This document shows positions 41,324 to 50,147 of a stretch of 64,000 nt of DNA, piece by piece. Origin of the DNA: an uncultured Opitutia bacterium (GTDB lineage: Bacteria; Verrucomicrobiota; Verrucomicrobiia; Opitutales; Opitutaceae); NCBI GenBank assembly GCA_903862955.1, contig CAIPAH010000024.1:310001-374000 (forward strand), read 5' to 3'. A program made the position numbers and the translations under genes. How positions within the stretch are numbered: the first letter of the stretch is position 1; every line of letters starts with the position of its first letter. The notes below the pieces were generated by a model, which worked only from the letters and a program-made list of their open reading frames with translations, did no database searches and was not told where the DNA came from.

Positions 41324-42313
41324 ATGAGCATGCTCTACCGCCGCCTCGGTTCCTCCGGTCTCAAGATCAGCGCGTTGTCGTTCGGCGCCTGGGTCACGTT
41401 CGGCAAGCAGATCAAGGACACCGTCGCCACCAAACTCATGCACACCGCCTACGACGCGGGCGTGAACTTCTTCGACAACGCCGAGACCTACGCCGACGGC
41501 GCCGCCGAGCGCGTCATGGGCGCCATCCTGAAAAAATCCCGCTGGCCGCGCGACACGTTCCTCGTCTCCAGCAAGGTCTTCTTCGGCGCGGAACGCGAAG
41601 GCCCCAACCAAACCGGCCTCTCGCGCAAGCACGTCCTCGAGGCGTGCGACGCCGCCCTGCTACGGCTCAAAGTCGATTACCTCGACCTCTACTACTGCCA
41701 CCGCCCCGACCCCGACACGCCCATCGAGGAAACCGCCCGCGCGATGCATGACCTCATCACGCAGGGCAAGGTGCTCTACTGGGGCACGAGCGAGTGGAGC
41801 GCCGCCGAGATCACCACCGCCTTCGACGTCTGCACGCGCCTCAATCTCCACCGGCCCGTCGTCGAACAGCCGCAATACAACCTGTTCCACCGCACACGCG
41901 TGGAAAAAGAATACGCCCCGTTCTACCGTTCGCCCGGCCTCGGCACCACCGTCTGGTCGCCGCTCGCGAGCGGCTTGCTCACCGGCAAATACCTCGGCGG
42001 CGTCCCCACCGGCTCACGCCTCGACACGCCCAGCATGGCCTGGCTGCGCGATCGCCTCACCAGCGACGCCTCCTATCCGGCCAAGATGCTCGCCGTCCAG
42101 AAGCTCGCGCCCATCGCCGTCGAGCTCGACACCAGCCTGCCCTGTCTCGCCCTTGCGTGGTGCCTGAAGAACCCGCACGTCAGCTCCGTCATCCTGGGCG
42201 CGTCGCACCCCGAGCAGCTCCGCGAAAACTTTGGCGCCCTCGCCGTCCTCGACCGGCTCACGCCCAGCCTCATGTCCCGCATCGACGCCATCTCGCGCCC
42301 GTTGGCGGAATAG
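41324..42313 (+). CDS. aldo/keto reductase, Kv-beta-like group
   Basis: A 329-residue NADPH-dependent TIM-barrel reductase. The catalytic tetrad is visible: Asp and Tyr in 'VNFFDNAETYADGAAERVMG', Lys in 'TFLVSSKVFFG' and His in 'DYLDLYYCHRPDPDTPIEET'. The C-terminal NADP loop includes 'VSSVILGASHPEQLRENF'. Many members reduce reactive aldehydes, in keeping with the electrophile-response cluster just upstream. ATG 41324 or 41330 are the likely starts. Confidence 0.92.
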   Translation: MSMLYRRLGSSGLKISALSFGAWVTFGKQIKDTVATKLMHTAYDAGVNFFDNAETYADGAAERVMGAILKKSRWPRDTFLVSSKVFFGAEREGPNQTGLSRKHVLEACDAALLRLKVDYLDLYYCHRPDPDTPIEETARAMHDLITQGKVLYWGTSEWSAAEITTAFDVCTRLNLHRPVVEQPQYNLFHRTRVEKEYAPFYRSPGLGTTVWSPLASGLLTGKYLGGVPTGSRLDTPSMAWLRDRLTSDASYPAKMLAVQKLAPIAVELDTSLPCLALAWCLKNPHVSSVILGASHPEQLRENFGALAVLDRLTPSLMSRIDAISRPLAE

Positions 42314-42318
42314 CCCAT

Positions 42319-42349
42319 AAAAAAGGCCGGCGCGGATTAGGCGCCGGCC
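42319..42349 (-). terminator. intrinsic terminator for the coiled-coil gene
   Basis: On the minus strand, arms GGCCGGCGC and GCGCCGGCC enclose a 7-base loop, followed by TTTTTT. It lies 25 bases past the stop of the 650-residue gene. On the plus strand no T-run follows, so it serves mainly the minus-strand gene, though the hairpin may also cap the aldo/keto reductase mRNA. Confidence 0.88.
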
Positions 42350-42373
42350 GAAAAATAACGAGGACGGGTGGGC

Positions 42374-44326
42374 TCAGCTCGCGAGCAGCTGCTTCATCTG
42401 CTCCTTGATCTGCTTCTGCTTCGACTCGAAGAGCCAGACGCGTTCGGCCAGCGCGGCGGTTTCCTGCTCCATCGCCTGCTTCAGCGCCTTGATGTTGGCG
42501 CGCTCCTGGTCGAGTTCGGCCTGGCGGACCATCGCCTGGTCCATCTGGTTCTGCATGAGCACCTCGGCCTGCTGCATCGCGGTTTCCCGCTCCGTCAGCG
42601 CCTTGGTCTGGTGCTGCAGGTCCTCCTTGAGCGCCTCGACTTCGTTCCGCGCGCTCGCAGCCTTCGCCAGGTTCTGTTTGGCGAGCGCGAGATCCGTTTC
42701 CAATTTCTCCCGCGCCTTGTCGAGTTCGGCGCGCTTGGCCGTCAATTCCTTCGTCGCCACCACTAGTTGCTCCTCGCGCCCGGCCAGCTCGTCCGCGGCC
42801 TTGCGCTGCTCGGCGGCCAGCGCCTCGCGCTGCGTCTTCAGCTGCTCGGCCTCGGCCAGGTGCGCGGCCGTGATTTTGTCCATCGCCGCGCGGTCGCGCG
42901 CGAACTTCGCCTGCACCTGCAGCGCCACCAGGCGCTCGGATTCCCACTTTTCCTGGTCGGTGGCCAGCTGCTCGACGGCTTCCGTGTGCGAGGCCTCCTT
43001 CATCGCCAGCGCCCGCTGCTGGTGCGCCAGCTCGCCCTCGCGCGCCGCGAGGCGGGCGGCGGCCTCGTCGTGGGCCTTCTTGGCCAGCGCTTCCTGCTCG
43101 GCCTGGGCATGGGCAAAAATCGTGCGCTCCCGCTCCAGCTTCGCCGTCGCCTGCTGCAGCAGCAGCTGCGCGGACTCAAATTTCTCCTGTTCGGCCGCCA
43201 GCGCGTCGGCTTCCTTCTGGATCGTGGCCAGCGCGGCCTCGCGCTTGGCCAACTCGGCCTGGGCCTTGGCCTGCTCGGCCTGCCACGCGGCGGTATCCCG
43301 CTCGAGCTGCGTCTTCGCCTTGGTCAGCGCGACCTGCTCGATGACGATCTGCTTCATTTTCACCTCAAGTTCCTTCTGGGCCGCGCGGGTCGCGCCGCTC
43401 GCCGTGCGTTCCTCCTCGAGCGCCGCCTTCGCCTCCTCCAGCGAGACGAGCTCGGTCTGCAGCTTCTCCTTCGCGATTTCGAGCGCGCGGGTCTTCTCGC
43501 CCAGGGCCGCCTCGCGCGCCTTGAGGTCGATCAGCCCTGAATTGGTCGCCGAGTCCGACGTCTTCCGCGCCGCCACCTCGGCCTCAAATTTCTTCTTCTG
43601 CTGCGCGAGCAGCAGGCCCTCGGTCTCCAGGCGCTCGCGCTCCGCCTCCAGCTCCTGCAGCTGCTTGGCGTCGGCCGCGGTCTTCTTGGCCTCGACCACC
43701 ACGGGCTTCGCGGTGCGGAGGCGGTTGACCTCGGTTTCGAGTTCGGCCTGCCGCGCCTTCGCCTGACTCATCGCTTCGCGGGTCGATTTGAGTTCCATCG
43801 CGAGACGATCGGATTCGCCGGGCGCCGGCAGCGACGTCATCGGCGCGGAGCTGCCCGGGAAGCCGGACCGCGAGCCGTGCACCGGCGGACGGGCGTCCGT
43901 GTCGGTGAGCTGCATCATCAGCTCGCTCCACTCATCGAGCCGCGCGGAGCGCGACGCGCCGAGTTCGGGCTTCAGCACGGAATAGATTCGCTCCACCATC
44001 GCGCCGAGGTCGATCGGGGGAGAAAACAGGTCCTTCACGCCGACGCGGATCGCGCGGATGACATTCTCGAGCGCGAGCTCCTCGCTCACGACAAGCACGG
44101 GCGTGTCCTTCTGCCAGCGACGCAGCGACTCGACGAACGCCAGCGGGTCATCCGCCATGTCGCGGTGGTCGACGATGATGAGCGAGAAGCGCTCGCCGCG
44201 CAGCTCCGTCAGCAGCTCGGCCTCGGCCGGCAGGTCGCGCCAATAGAAGCCCGTGTCGCCGACCAGGATCGAATGGGCGTGCGTTTCCTTGTTGATTTTG
44301 CGGGCCAGGAGAATTTTCGCGGACAT
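42374..44326 (-). CDS. receiver-like domain fused to a long coiled coil
   Basis: A 650-residue protein. Residues 1 to about 125 resemble a response-regulator receiver: 'RFSLIIVDHRDMADD' has the phospho-Asp position, 'DTPVLVVSEE' the Ser/Thr position and 'GVKDLFSPPID' the Lys and Pro. After a short linker, residues 165-650 are almost all charged heptad-like helix ('EAERERLETEGLLLAQQKKK' and similar), a very long coiled coil. No HTH, kinase or membrane segment is seen. It is divergent from the large PEGA/TonB-C gene. It could be a scaffold or filament-like protein controlled by phosphorylation; function is unknown. Confidence 0.75.
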   Translation of the reverse strand: MSAKILLARKINKETHAHSILVGDTGFYWRDLPAEAELLTELRGERFSLIIVDHRDMADDPLAFVESLRRWQKDTPVLVVSEELALENVIRAIRVGVKDLFSPPIDLGAMVERIYSVLKPELGASRSARLDEWSELMMQLTDTDARPPVHGSRSGFPGSSAPMTSLPAPGESDRLAMELKSTREAMSQAKARQAELETEVNRLRTAKPVVVEAKKTAADAKQLQELEAERERLETEGLLLAQQKKKFEAEVAARKTSDSATNSGLIDLKAREAALGEKTRALEIAKEKLQTELVSLEEAKAALEEERTASGATRAAQKELEVKMKQIVIEQVALTKAKTQLERDTAAWQAEQAKAQAELAKREAALATIQKEADALAAEQEKFESAQLLLQQATAKLERERTIFAHAQAEQEALAKKAHDEAAARLAAREGELAHQQRALAMKEASHTEAVEQLATDQEKWESERLVALQVQAKFARDRAAMDKITAAHLAEAEQLKTQREALAAEQRKAADELAGREEQLVVATKELTAKRAELDKAREKLETDLALAKQNLAKAASARNEVEALKEDLQHQTKALTERETAMQQAEVLMQNQMDQAMVRQAELDQERANIKALKQAMEQETAALAERVWLFESKQKQIKEQMKQLLAS

Positions 44327-44404
44327 AGGGGGAATTGGTTTCGCACCGGTGCGGAATTGCGGGGTCGAAGTTGTAGCCGCTCTCCTCTGGAAAACACCAG
44401 CGCG

Positions 44405-44456
44405 GGGTGGTCAATTTCCAGTAAATCCGGGTTGGTCAAATCCCTGTAAAAAATCC
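44405..44456. promoter_or_regulatory. tandem direct repeat in a divergent intergenic region
   Basis: Two imperfect copies stand head to tail: GGTGGTCAATTTCCAGTAAA (44405 on) and GGTTGGTCAAATCCCTGTAA (44429 on), each ending in AATCCG. They lie between the two large divergent genes and may be binding sites for a shared regulator. The rest of the 209-base gap shows no clear promoter. Confidence 0.45.
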
Positions 44457-44535
44457 GCGCATCGCCTTCTCTCTCGATTTTGTATCCACTGCGGCGTTTT
44501 CTCCCCGTCCCTTCGTCCGATCTCTTATCCCATCC

Positions 44536-47355
44536 ATGGCCAACGACTCCGTTTGCTTTCTCGAACAAACCGATTTCTCGCTGCGGCTTGCGCGAGTCGC
44601 GGCCGGTTCGCAGCCGCTGCGCCTTGAGGCCCTACAGGAAGTCCTGCTGACCGACACTGCCGCGCTAACCGCCGCGGTGGAATCCGTGTTTGCCGGCGGC
44701 GCCGGCTCGGTCGCGTGCGCGCTCCGGCCCAAGCCCCGCGCCCTGCACCTCGCGTTGGCCGATGAGGCGAAACTCCATCCCGGCCTCGGCGGCGCGCGCC
44801 AGTTGGCCACTTCCCTCGCCGGGCTCAGCAACTTGCCGGCCGCGTGGATCGCCGCCGTCACGGCCCGCGACGGCTCCGCCCCGGCGAACACTCCGTGGAT
44901 CGCCGCGTTCGCCGCCGCCGAGGGGCTCACCGCCACGCAGACGCTGCTCGACAACGTGCACGTCAAGTCCGCCACGCGCACGGCGGCGACGCTCGTCACC
45001 GCCGGCGCGCTCGCCCGCAGCGTCACCGCTCCGCTCTGGCTGCTTGAGGTGGGCGAGCTCGGTTCGACTGCGCTGCTCGTCAGCCGCGACGGCGTCCTCG
45101 CCGCCGGTCCGGTGTCACTCAATCTCGATCACATCGCCGAGGCGGTGCAGGCCGAGCTCGGGCTCAAGTTCCGCGGCTCCGCGGTGAAACTCTTTTTCAA
45201 CCCGGTCTATGACTACAACGAGGTTGGCCCCAAGATCGCCGCGCGCGTCGCCGCCCCGCTGAAGTCCGAACTCGCCGCCTTGCGCGGCGCCCATCCTGCG
45301 CCGATCGCGTTCGCCTGCGCCGGCCTGCCCGCCGGCCAGCAGTGGTTCGCCACGCAGCTGGCCATCGCGCTGGAGCTCGCCGAATTTTCGCCGGAGGCCA
45401 AGTCAGCCGGCCTCGCGTTCGCGTCACCCGAGGTCGAAGCCGCCGTCACGCCCGCTTGTTTTGGTTTTCTCGGATGGATTGCGTCTAGCCGCGCCGGCAC
45501 CGCCGCGTGGGACGCCGAATGGCTCAAGCTCGACACCATCGCACTGCCCGTCGCCCCCAAGCCGCCCGCGCCCGTCGCGGCTCCTGTCCCCGTCGTCGCC
45601 GCCACCCCGGCCCCCGTCGCTCAACCCGCGCCTGCACCCGTGCCCGTCGCCGTCGCTGCCGCACCGGCCGCCGCGCCCAAGGCCAATGCGCCCGTCGCCA
45701 AGCCCGCGACGCCCAAGCCTGCCGCACCCGTGCCGTTTCCGTTGCCCGATGCCGTGATCGCGCGTCCCGTGGCCGCGACCGCTGCGGCAGCATCGGCCCC
45801 CGCCGCCGTCGTCGCGCCCAAGCCCGCTCCCGTCAAAGCCGCCGTCGCTCCGGTCGCCCCGGCCCCTGCGGCTCCGGTCGCAGCCAAGCCGGCCGCCGCT
45901 GTTGCTCCCGTGGCCAAGCCCGCCGCTGCCGCTCCCGCCGCGAAACCCGTCGCCGCCAGCTCAGCCGTCAACTATTCCGTCAAACCCGGCACCCCGGAAA
46001 AACCGGCGACCCCCGCACCCAAGAAATCCGCGCCTCCGCCGGTCGTGGTGCCAGTGAACACACTGCCCATGGCGGAACTTCCGCCCTCCAAGCCTTTCTT
46101 CAAAAACCCCGTCGCACTCGGCATTGTCTTCCTGCTCCTCGTGCTCGGCGTCGGCGGCTACTTCTTTGTCCAATCGCAAAAAACCGCCCGCCTCCAGGAA
46201 GAGGAACGGGCCCGCACGGAACAGCGGCTCCAGGCTGAGATCGCCAAGAACCGGGCCGCCGAGCAGCGCGCGCAGGCCGAGACCGAGGCGCGGAAAAAGA
46301 TCGAGGCCGACGCCGCAAAAAAAGTCGCCGAGGCCGACGCCGCCCGCCAGCGCGCCGAGACCGATGCGCGCGCCCAAAACGCCGCCCGCCTCGCCAACGC
46401 CCGCGGCACGCTGATCGTTTCCTCCGATCCCGCCGGCGCCACCGTCACCGTGGGCAACCTGCCCCCGCGGCCGACTCCCGCCACCTACACCGATCTCAAG
46501 ATCGGCAAATACCCCGTCAGCATCGCGCTCAATCTCTACGACACCGCGCAGCTCGAACTCGAGGTCAAGGAAGACGCCACCACCGACAGCGGCGTCGTGA
46601 AGCTCGTCAAGATCCTCGGCGGCCTGGAACTCGTCACGGAGCCCGCCAGCGTCGCCTACGAGGTCAAGCCCGCCAACGCCCTGATCGTCCTGCCGGATGC
46701 GCGCCGCACCGGCCGCACGCCCGACACCCTCACCGACCTCACGCCCGGCGACTACACCGTCACGTTCGTCCGCGACGGCTGGATGCCGCAGGTCGAGAAC
46801 GTCACCATCACGCGCGACGTCACCGCCCACGTGAAGGGCATGTTCCCCAACGGCATCGTCAAGATCACGAGCACGCCCGCGGGCGCCACCGTCCTGCACA
46901 ACGGCACGAAGGTCGGCGTTACGCCGCTCACGCTCGCTGACCAGACGCCCGGCGACGTCAACTACACGCTCGTGCTTCCCGATTACGCCAACGACGTGCT
47001 CGCGGGCCGCATCGTCGGCGGCCAGACGCTCGAGCTGGGCTCGACCCTCGAACTTTACGATCACCTGTCGAAGCTGAGCGAACTCGACCAGCAGCCCCAG
47101 GTGATCTCCACCGTGGAGCCCAAGATCCCCTACGAGTTCCGTCTCGCGCGCCGCAGCGCGGACGTGCGCGTGGAACTCACGGTCACCCGCGATGGCAGCA
47201 CGAAGGACCTCGTCGTCCTGCCCGGCTCCGACCGCGTGATCGCTCCCGCCTGCCTCGCCGCCGCTGCGCAGTGGAAATTCCGCCCCGGCTCCCTGCACGG
47301 CAAGCCCGCGAACGTCCGCGTGATCGTGCCGTTCAACATTTCTCCGACCGAATAA
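44536..47355 (+). CDS. large membrane protein: unassigned N-domain, Pro/Ala linker, TM, coiled coil, PEGA-like repeats, TonB-C
   Basis: A 939-residue protein. Residues 1-330 are a folded domain I cannot assign; the layout recalls PilM-like actin-fold proteins, without clear motifs. Residues 335-510 are Ala/Pro/Val-rich. One membrane helix lies at about 519-546 ('ALGIVFLLLVLGVGGYFFVQ'). A charged helix follows, then PEGA-type repeats ('GTLIVSSDPAGATVTVGNLP', 'VKITSTPAGATVLHNGTKVG'). The end is TonB-C-like ('ADVRVELTVTRDGSTKDLVV', 'AAAQWKFRPG'). The N-terminal half should be cytoplasmic and the rest periplasmic. It is divergent from the receiver/coiled-coil gene and perhaps functionally tied to it. 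Confidence 0.75.
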   Translation: MANDSVCFLEQTDFSLRLARVAAGSQPLRLEALQEVLLTDTAALTAAVESVFAGGAGSVACALRPKPRALHLALADEAKLHPGLGGARQLATSLAGLSNLPAAWIAAVTARDGSAPANTPWIAAFAAAEGLTATQTLLDNVHVKSATRTAATLVTAGALARSVTAPLWLLEVGELGSTALLVSRDGVLAAGPVSLNLDHIAEAVQAELGLKFRGSAVKLFFNPVYDYNEVGPKIAARVAAPLKSELAALRGAHPAPIAFACAGLPAGQQWFATQLAIALELAEFSPEAKSAGLAFASPEVEAAVTPACFGFLGWIASSRAGTAAWDAEWLKLDTIALPVAPKPPAPVAAPVPVVAATPAPVAQPAPAPVPVAVAAAPAAAPKANAPVAKPATPKPAAPVPFPLPDAVIARPVAATAAAASAPAAVVAPKPAPVKAAVAPVAPAPAAPVAAKPAAAVAPVAKPAAAAPAAKPVAASSAVNYSVKPGTPEKPATPAPKKSAPPPVVVPVNTLPMAELPPSKPFFKNPVALGIVFLLLVLGVGGYFFVQSQKTARLQEEERARTEQRLQAEIAKNRAAEQRAQAETEARKKIEADAAKKVAEADAARQRAETDARAQNAARLANARGTLIVSSDPAGATVTVGNLPPRPTPATYTDLKIGKYPVSIALNLYDTAQLELEVKEDATTDSGVVKLVKILGGLELVTEPASVAYEVKPANALIVLPDARRTGRTPDTLTDLTPGDYTVTFVRDGWMPQVENVTITRDVTAHVKGMFPNGIVKITSTPAGATVLHNGTKVGVTPLTLADQTPGDVNYTLVLPDYANDVLAGRIVGGQTLELGSTLELYDHLSKLSELDQQPQVISTVEPKIPYEFRLARRSADVRVELTVTRDGSTKDLVVLPGSDRVIAPACLAAAAQWKFRPGSLHGKPANVRVIVPFNISPTE

Positions 47356-47550
47356 GCCCGCCGCGCCCGCTTTCCGGCGCGCGACTTTTTGAGGGAGCGT
47401 GCGTTTCCGGCGACACCCCGTCGCCTTCAGCGCATGGTGCGCGCGGACATGGCGCGGCGCGCACTCGCAATCCGTTCGCAACTTTTTCCGGCGGGCCGAG
47501 ACGCAGGCTTGCCCGCGCCGAATCCCGTCCCCAGCGTCGGGACTTTGGAC

Positions 47551-49581
47551 ATGGCTTTTCCTCTTCCTCCCGCCATCCTCGCGTCGCGCGATCTGCGCAG
47601 CGCCGAGCTCGAGAAGTCCCCCGCCGACGCCTGGCTGCGCATCTACGCCTGGATGCAACTCGCCCGCACCGGCGACAACCGCATTCTCGACCTCTTCCGG
47701 CAGGGCCTGATCAAGGGCACGGTCACCGGCGGCCAGGGCAACGAGGGCCTCGTCGTCCCGCTCGCGCTGCTCGCCGACAAGGCGATCGACGTCGTGTCGT
47801 TCTCCCACCGCGGGCTGGGCGGCCACCTGATCTGGAGCGGCCATCTCTGCGACCATCTCAACCAGTATTTCGCCAACGCCGGCAGCCCGACCCGGGGTCG
47901 CGAGGGCAACATCCACCACGGCGACCTCTCGTTCCGGTCGCTGCCGATGATTTCACACCTCGGCGCCATGCTGTCCAACGTCGCGGGCGCCACCGACTCG
48001 CAGCGCCGCTTCGGCCGGCCCGCCGTGGGCTTCACGTTCTTCGGCGACGGGGCGTCCAGCACGGGCGATGTCCATGAGACGCTCAACCTCGCCTCGCTGC
48101 TTTCCCTGCCCGTCATCTTCGTCATCGAGAACAACGGCTACGCCTACTCCACTCCGCTGAGCGAACAGTTCGCCGCCGGCACCGAACTCTGGCGGCGCGC
48201 CGCCGGCTACGGCATGGAGGGCCTGATGGTCGACGCCACCGACGTCGAGGCCTGCACCCGCACCCTCGCCGCCACGATCGAGCGCGTCCGCGCGACGTCG
48301 CGTCCCGTGCTGCTCGAGGCGCGAACCCTGCGGCTCCGCGGCCACGCGGCCTACGACACGTGCGACTACATGCTGCCCGGCGAAGCCGACGGTTACGCCG
48401 CGCGCGATTCGCTGCCCGCATTTCGCCGCCGTCTGGCCGCCGCCGGCCATGAGGCCAAGCTCGTCGCGATCGACGCCGAGATCTCCGCCTTCGTCGAAGC
48501 CTGCATCAAGGTCTCGCTCGCCACGCCCAAGCCCGATCCCGCCGGGATGGAAGACGGCCTGTTCGCGCCCCCGACGACGACCGCTTGGGAAGCGTCCCCC
48601 GCCACGCCCACGCCGCTCAACCTCGCCCAGGCGATCACCGCCGGCTTGCGCAAAATTCTCACCGAGCGCCCCGAGTCGATTGTGCTGGGCCAGGATATCG
48701 GCACCTACGGCGGCGCGTTCAAGGTCACCGACGGCCTGCTCAAGAAATTCGGCCGCTCGCGCGTGCTCAACACTCCCCTCGCCGAAAGCGCCTGCACTGG
48801 CTACGCCATCGGCCTCGCGATCAACGGCCACCGGCCCATCGAGGAGTTCCAGTTCGCGGACTTCTCGACCGAGGCCGTCACGCAAATCGTCCTCAACGCC
48901 GCGACCTACCACTTCCGGTCCGGCACCGCGTGCCCGCTCGTCCTGCGGCTGCCCTGCGGCGGCGGGCTCACGTTCGGCTCGTTTCACTCGCAGGAGCTCG
49001 AGTCCTTCTTCCTCTCCATGCCGGGTCTCAAAGCGCTTTATCCCAGCACCCCGCAGGATGCGTTCGACGCGATCCTCGCCGCCTTCGACGACAACAACCC
49101 AGTGATCCTGTTCGAGCACAAGGGCCTCTACCGCCGCGGCCGGGCGCCGGTCGCGTGGAACCCGCACTACCGCGAGGTCTGGACGCCGCGGCACCTGCGC
49201 ACCGGCGACTTCGCGACGTTCGTCACCTACGGCGAAATGGTGCACCTCGCCGAGGAGGCCTGCGATTACCTCGCTGCTGAATACGACACGAAGTTCGACC
49301 TCTTCGACCTGCGCGCGCTTTCCCCGCTCAAGCTCGACGCCATCGCTGCCTCGCTCGCTCGCACGGGCCGCCTCGTCGTGCTGCACGAGGGCCGCCGCAC
49401 CCACGGCTTCGGCGCGGAACTCGTCGCCCGGTTGACCGAGACGCAGTTCGCCTCGCTCAAGGCCGCGCCCATCCGCATCGGCGCCCTGGACCTCCCCGTG
49501 CCCTTCGCGCCCGAGCTGGAACACGTCTACCGCCCCAGCAAGGACGCGATCATCGAGCAACTCACTCCGTGGCTCGGGTAG
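47551..49581 (+). CDS. 2-oxo-acid dehydrogenase E1, alpha and beta subunits fused
   Basis: A 676-residue protein. The first half is an E1-alpha with the TPP motif 'GFTFFGDGASSTGDVHETLN' and 'VIENNGYAYSTPL'. From about residue 350 an E1-beta follows: 'LGQDIGTYGGAFKVTDGLLK', 'LNTPLAESACTGYAIGLAIN' and 'RPIEEFQFADFSTEAVTQIV'. It resembles branched-chain 2-oxoacid dehydrogenase E1. No dedicated E2/E3 lies beside it; lpdA of the OGDH operon could supply E3. ATG 47551 is chosen: 54 upstream codons (from 47389) look unlike the family. The 195-base gap before it shows nothing else. Confidence 0.9.
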   Translation: MAFPLPPAILASRDLRSAELEKSPADAWLRIYAWMQLARTGDNRILDLFRQGLIKGTVTGGQGNEGLVVPLALLADKAIDVVSFSHRGLGGHLIWSGHLCDHLNQYFANAGSPTRGREGNIHHGDLSFRSLPMISHLGAMLSNVAGATDSQRRFGRPAVGFTFFGDGASSTGDVHETLNLASLLSLPVIFVIENNGYAYSTPLSEQFAAGTELWRRAAGYGMEGLMVDATDVEACTRTLAATIERVRATSRPVLLEARTLRLRGHAAYDTCDYMLPGEADGYAARDSLPAFRRRLAAAGHEAKLVAIDAEISAFVEACIKVSLATPKPDPAGMEDGLFAPPTTTAWEASPATPTPLNLAQAITAGLRKILTERPESIVLGQDIGTYGGAFKVTDGLLKKFGRSRVLNTPLAESACTGYAIGLAINGHRPIEEFQFADFSTEAVTQIVLNAATYHFRSGTACPLVLRLPCGGGLTFGSFHSQELESFFLSMPGLKALYPSTPQDAFDAILAAFDDNNPVILFEHKGLYRRGRAPVAWNPHYREVWTPRHLRTGDFATFVTYGEMVHLAEEACDYLAAEYDTKFDLFDLRALSPLKLDAIAASLARTGRLVVLHEGRRTHGFGAELVARLTETQFASLKAAPIRIGALDLPVPFAPELEHVYRPSKDAIIEQLTPWLG

Positions 49582-49582
49582 C

Positions 49583-49654
49583 CAATTTTCGAATTTCGAA
49601 AATTCCCCATGCCCGCTAGAAAATCGAAAATCGAAAATCGAAAATCGAAAATTG
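49583..49654. repeat. AAAATCGA-family repeat overlapping the kdsC start
   Basis: The left part CAATTTTCGAATTTCGAAAA lies between the E1 stop and the kdsC ATG. The right part is four direct copies of AAAATCG followed by AAAATTG, translated as the first 20 or so residues of KdsC. It is the same family as the units inside sucB and lpdA. Confidence 0.85.
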
Positions 49655-50142
49655 CCCACGCCGCGTGGGCAAGGATTCGCCTATTCGCAATGGACGTGGA
49701 CGGCATCCTGACCGACGGCACCGTGCAGATTTCCTCCGACGGCACCGAGACCAAGGCGTTCTCCATCCTCGACGGGCTTGGGCTTGTCCGGCTGAATCGC
49801 GCCGGCCTCGCCGTCGCCTGGCTCAGCGGCCGGGCCTCCGGCGCGACGACCGTGCGCGCCAACGAACTCAAGATCCCGCACGTCGTCCAGGGGCGCACCG
49901 ACAAGCTCGCCGCGCTCCAGGAACTCGCCGCGCAGCTCGCATTCTCTGCCGCAGAGTGCGTTTACATGGGCGACGATGACATCGACGCGCCGGCCATCGC
50001 CTGGGCCGGCATCGGCGTCTCCGTGCCGGGAGCCATGCCCGCCGCCCAGCGCGCCGCCCGCCTCATCACCCGCCGCGCCGCCGGCCACGGCGCTGTCCGC
50101 GAGATTTGCGAACACCTGCTGACGGCTCGTGTCCCACGTTGA
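49609..50142 (+). CDS. kdsC: 3-deoxy-D-manno-octulosonate-8-phosphate phosphatase
   Basis: A 177-residue HAD-family tetrameric phosphatase making Kdo for lipopolysaccharide. The nucleophile motif is 'IRLFAMDVDGILTDGTVQIS', with 'GLAVAWLSGRAS' as motif II, 'VVQGRTDKLAAL' as motif III and 'CVYMGDDDIDAPAIAWAGIG' as motif IV. The N-terminal stretch 'MPARKSKIENRKSKIENR' is coded by a translated repeat. A trimmed start is hard to place, since no good start codon lies between the repeat and the catalytic Asp other than the in-motif ATG. It is followed by lptC, lptA and lptB, the usual LPS order. Confidence 0.92.
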   Translation: MPARKSKIENRKSKIAHAAWARIRLFAMDVDGILTDGTVQISSDGTETKAFSILDGLGLVRLNRAGLAVAWLSGRASGATTVRANELKIPHVVQGRTDKLAALQELAAQLAFSAAECVYMGDDDIDAPAIAWAGIGVSVPGAMPAAQRAARLITRRAAGHGAVREICEHLLTARVPR

Positions 50143-50147
50143 CCCCG

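Noticed and set aside
44536-46030. Calling the N-terminal part of the 939-residue protein PilM
   Set aside because: No ATP-binding motif of the actin fold could be identified by eye, and no pil genes are nearby; left as unassigned.
49617-49654. Possible simple-sequence contingency (phase-variable) tract at the kdsC start
   Set aside because: The four AAAATCG copies are 7-mers, so slippage would change frame, but related non-tandem units in sucB and lpdA show that it is a dispersed repeat family. Phase variation of an LPS gene is not excluded but not supported.
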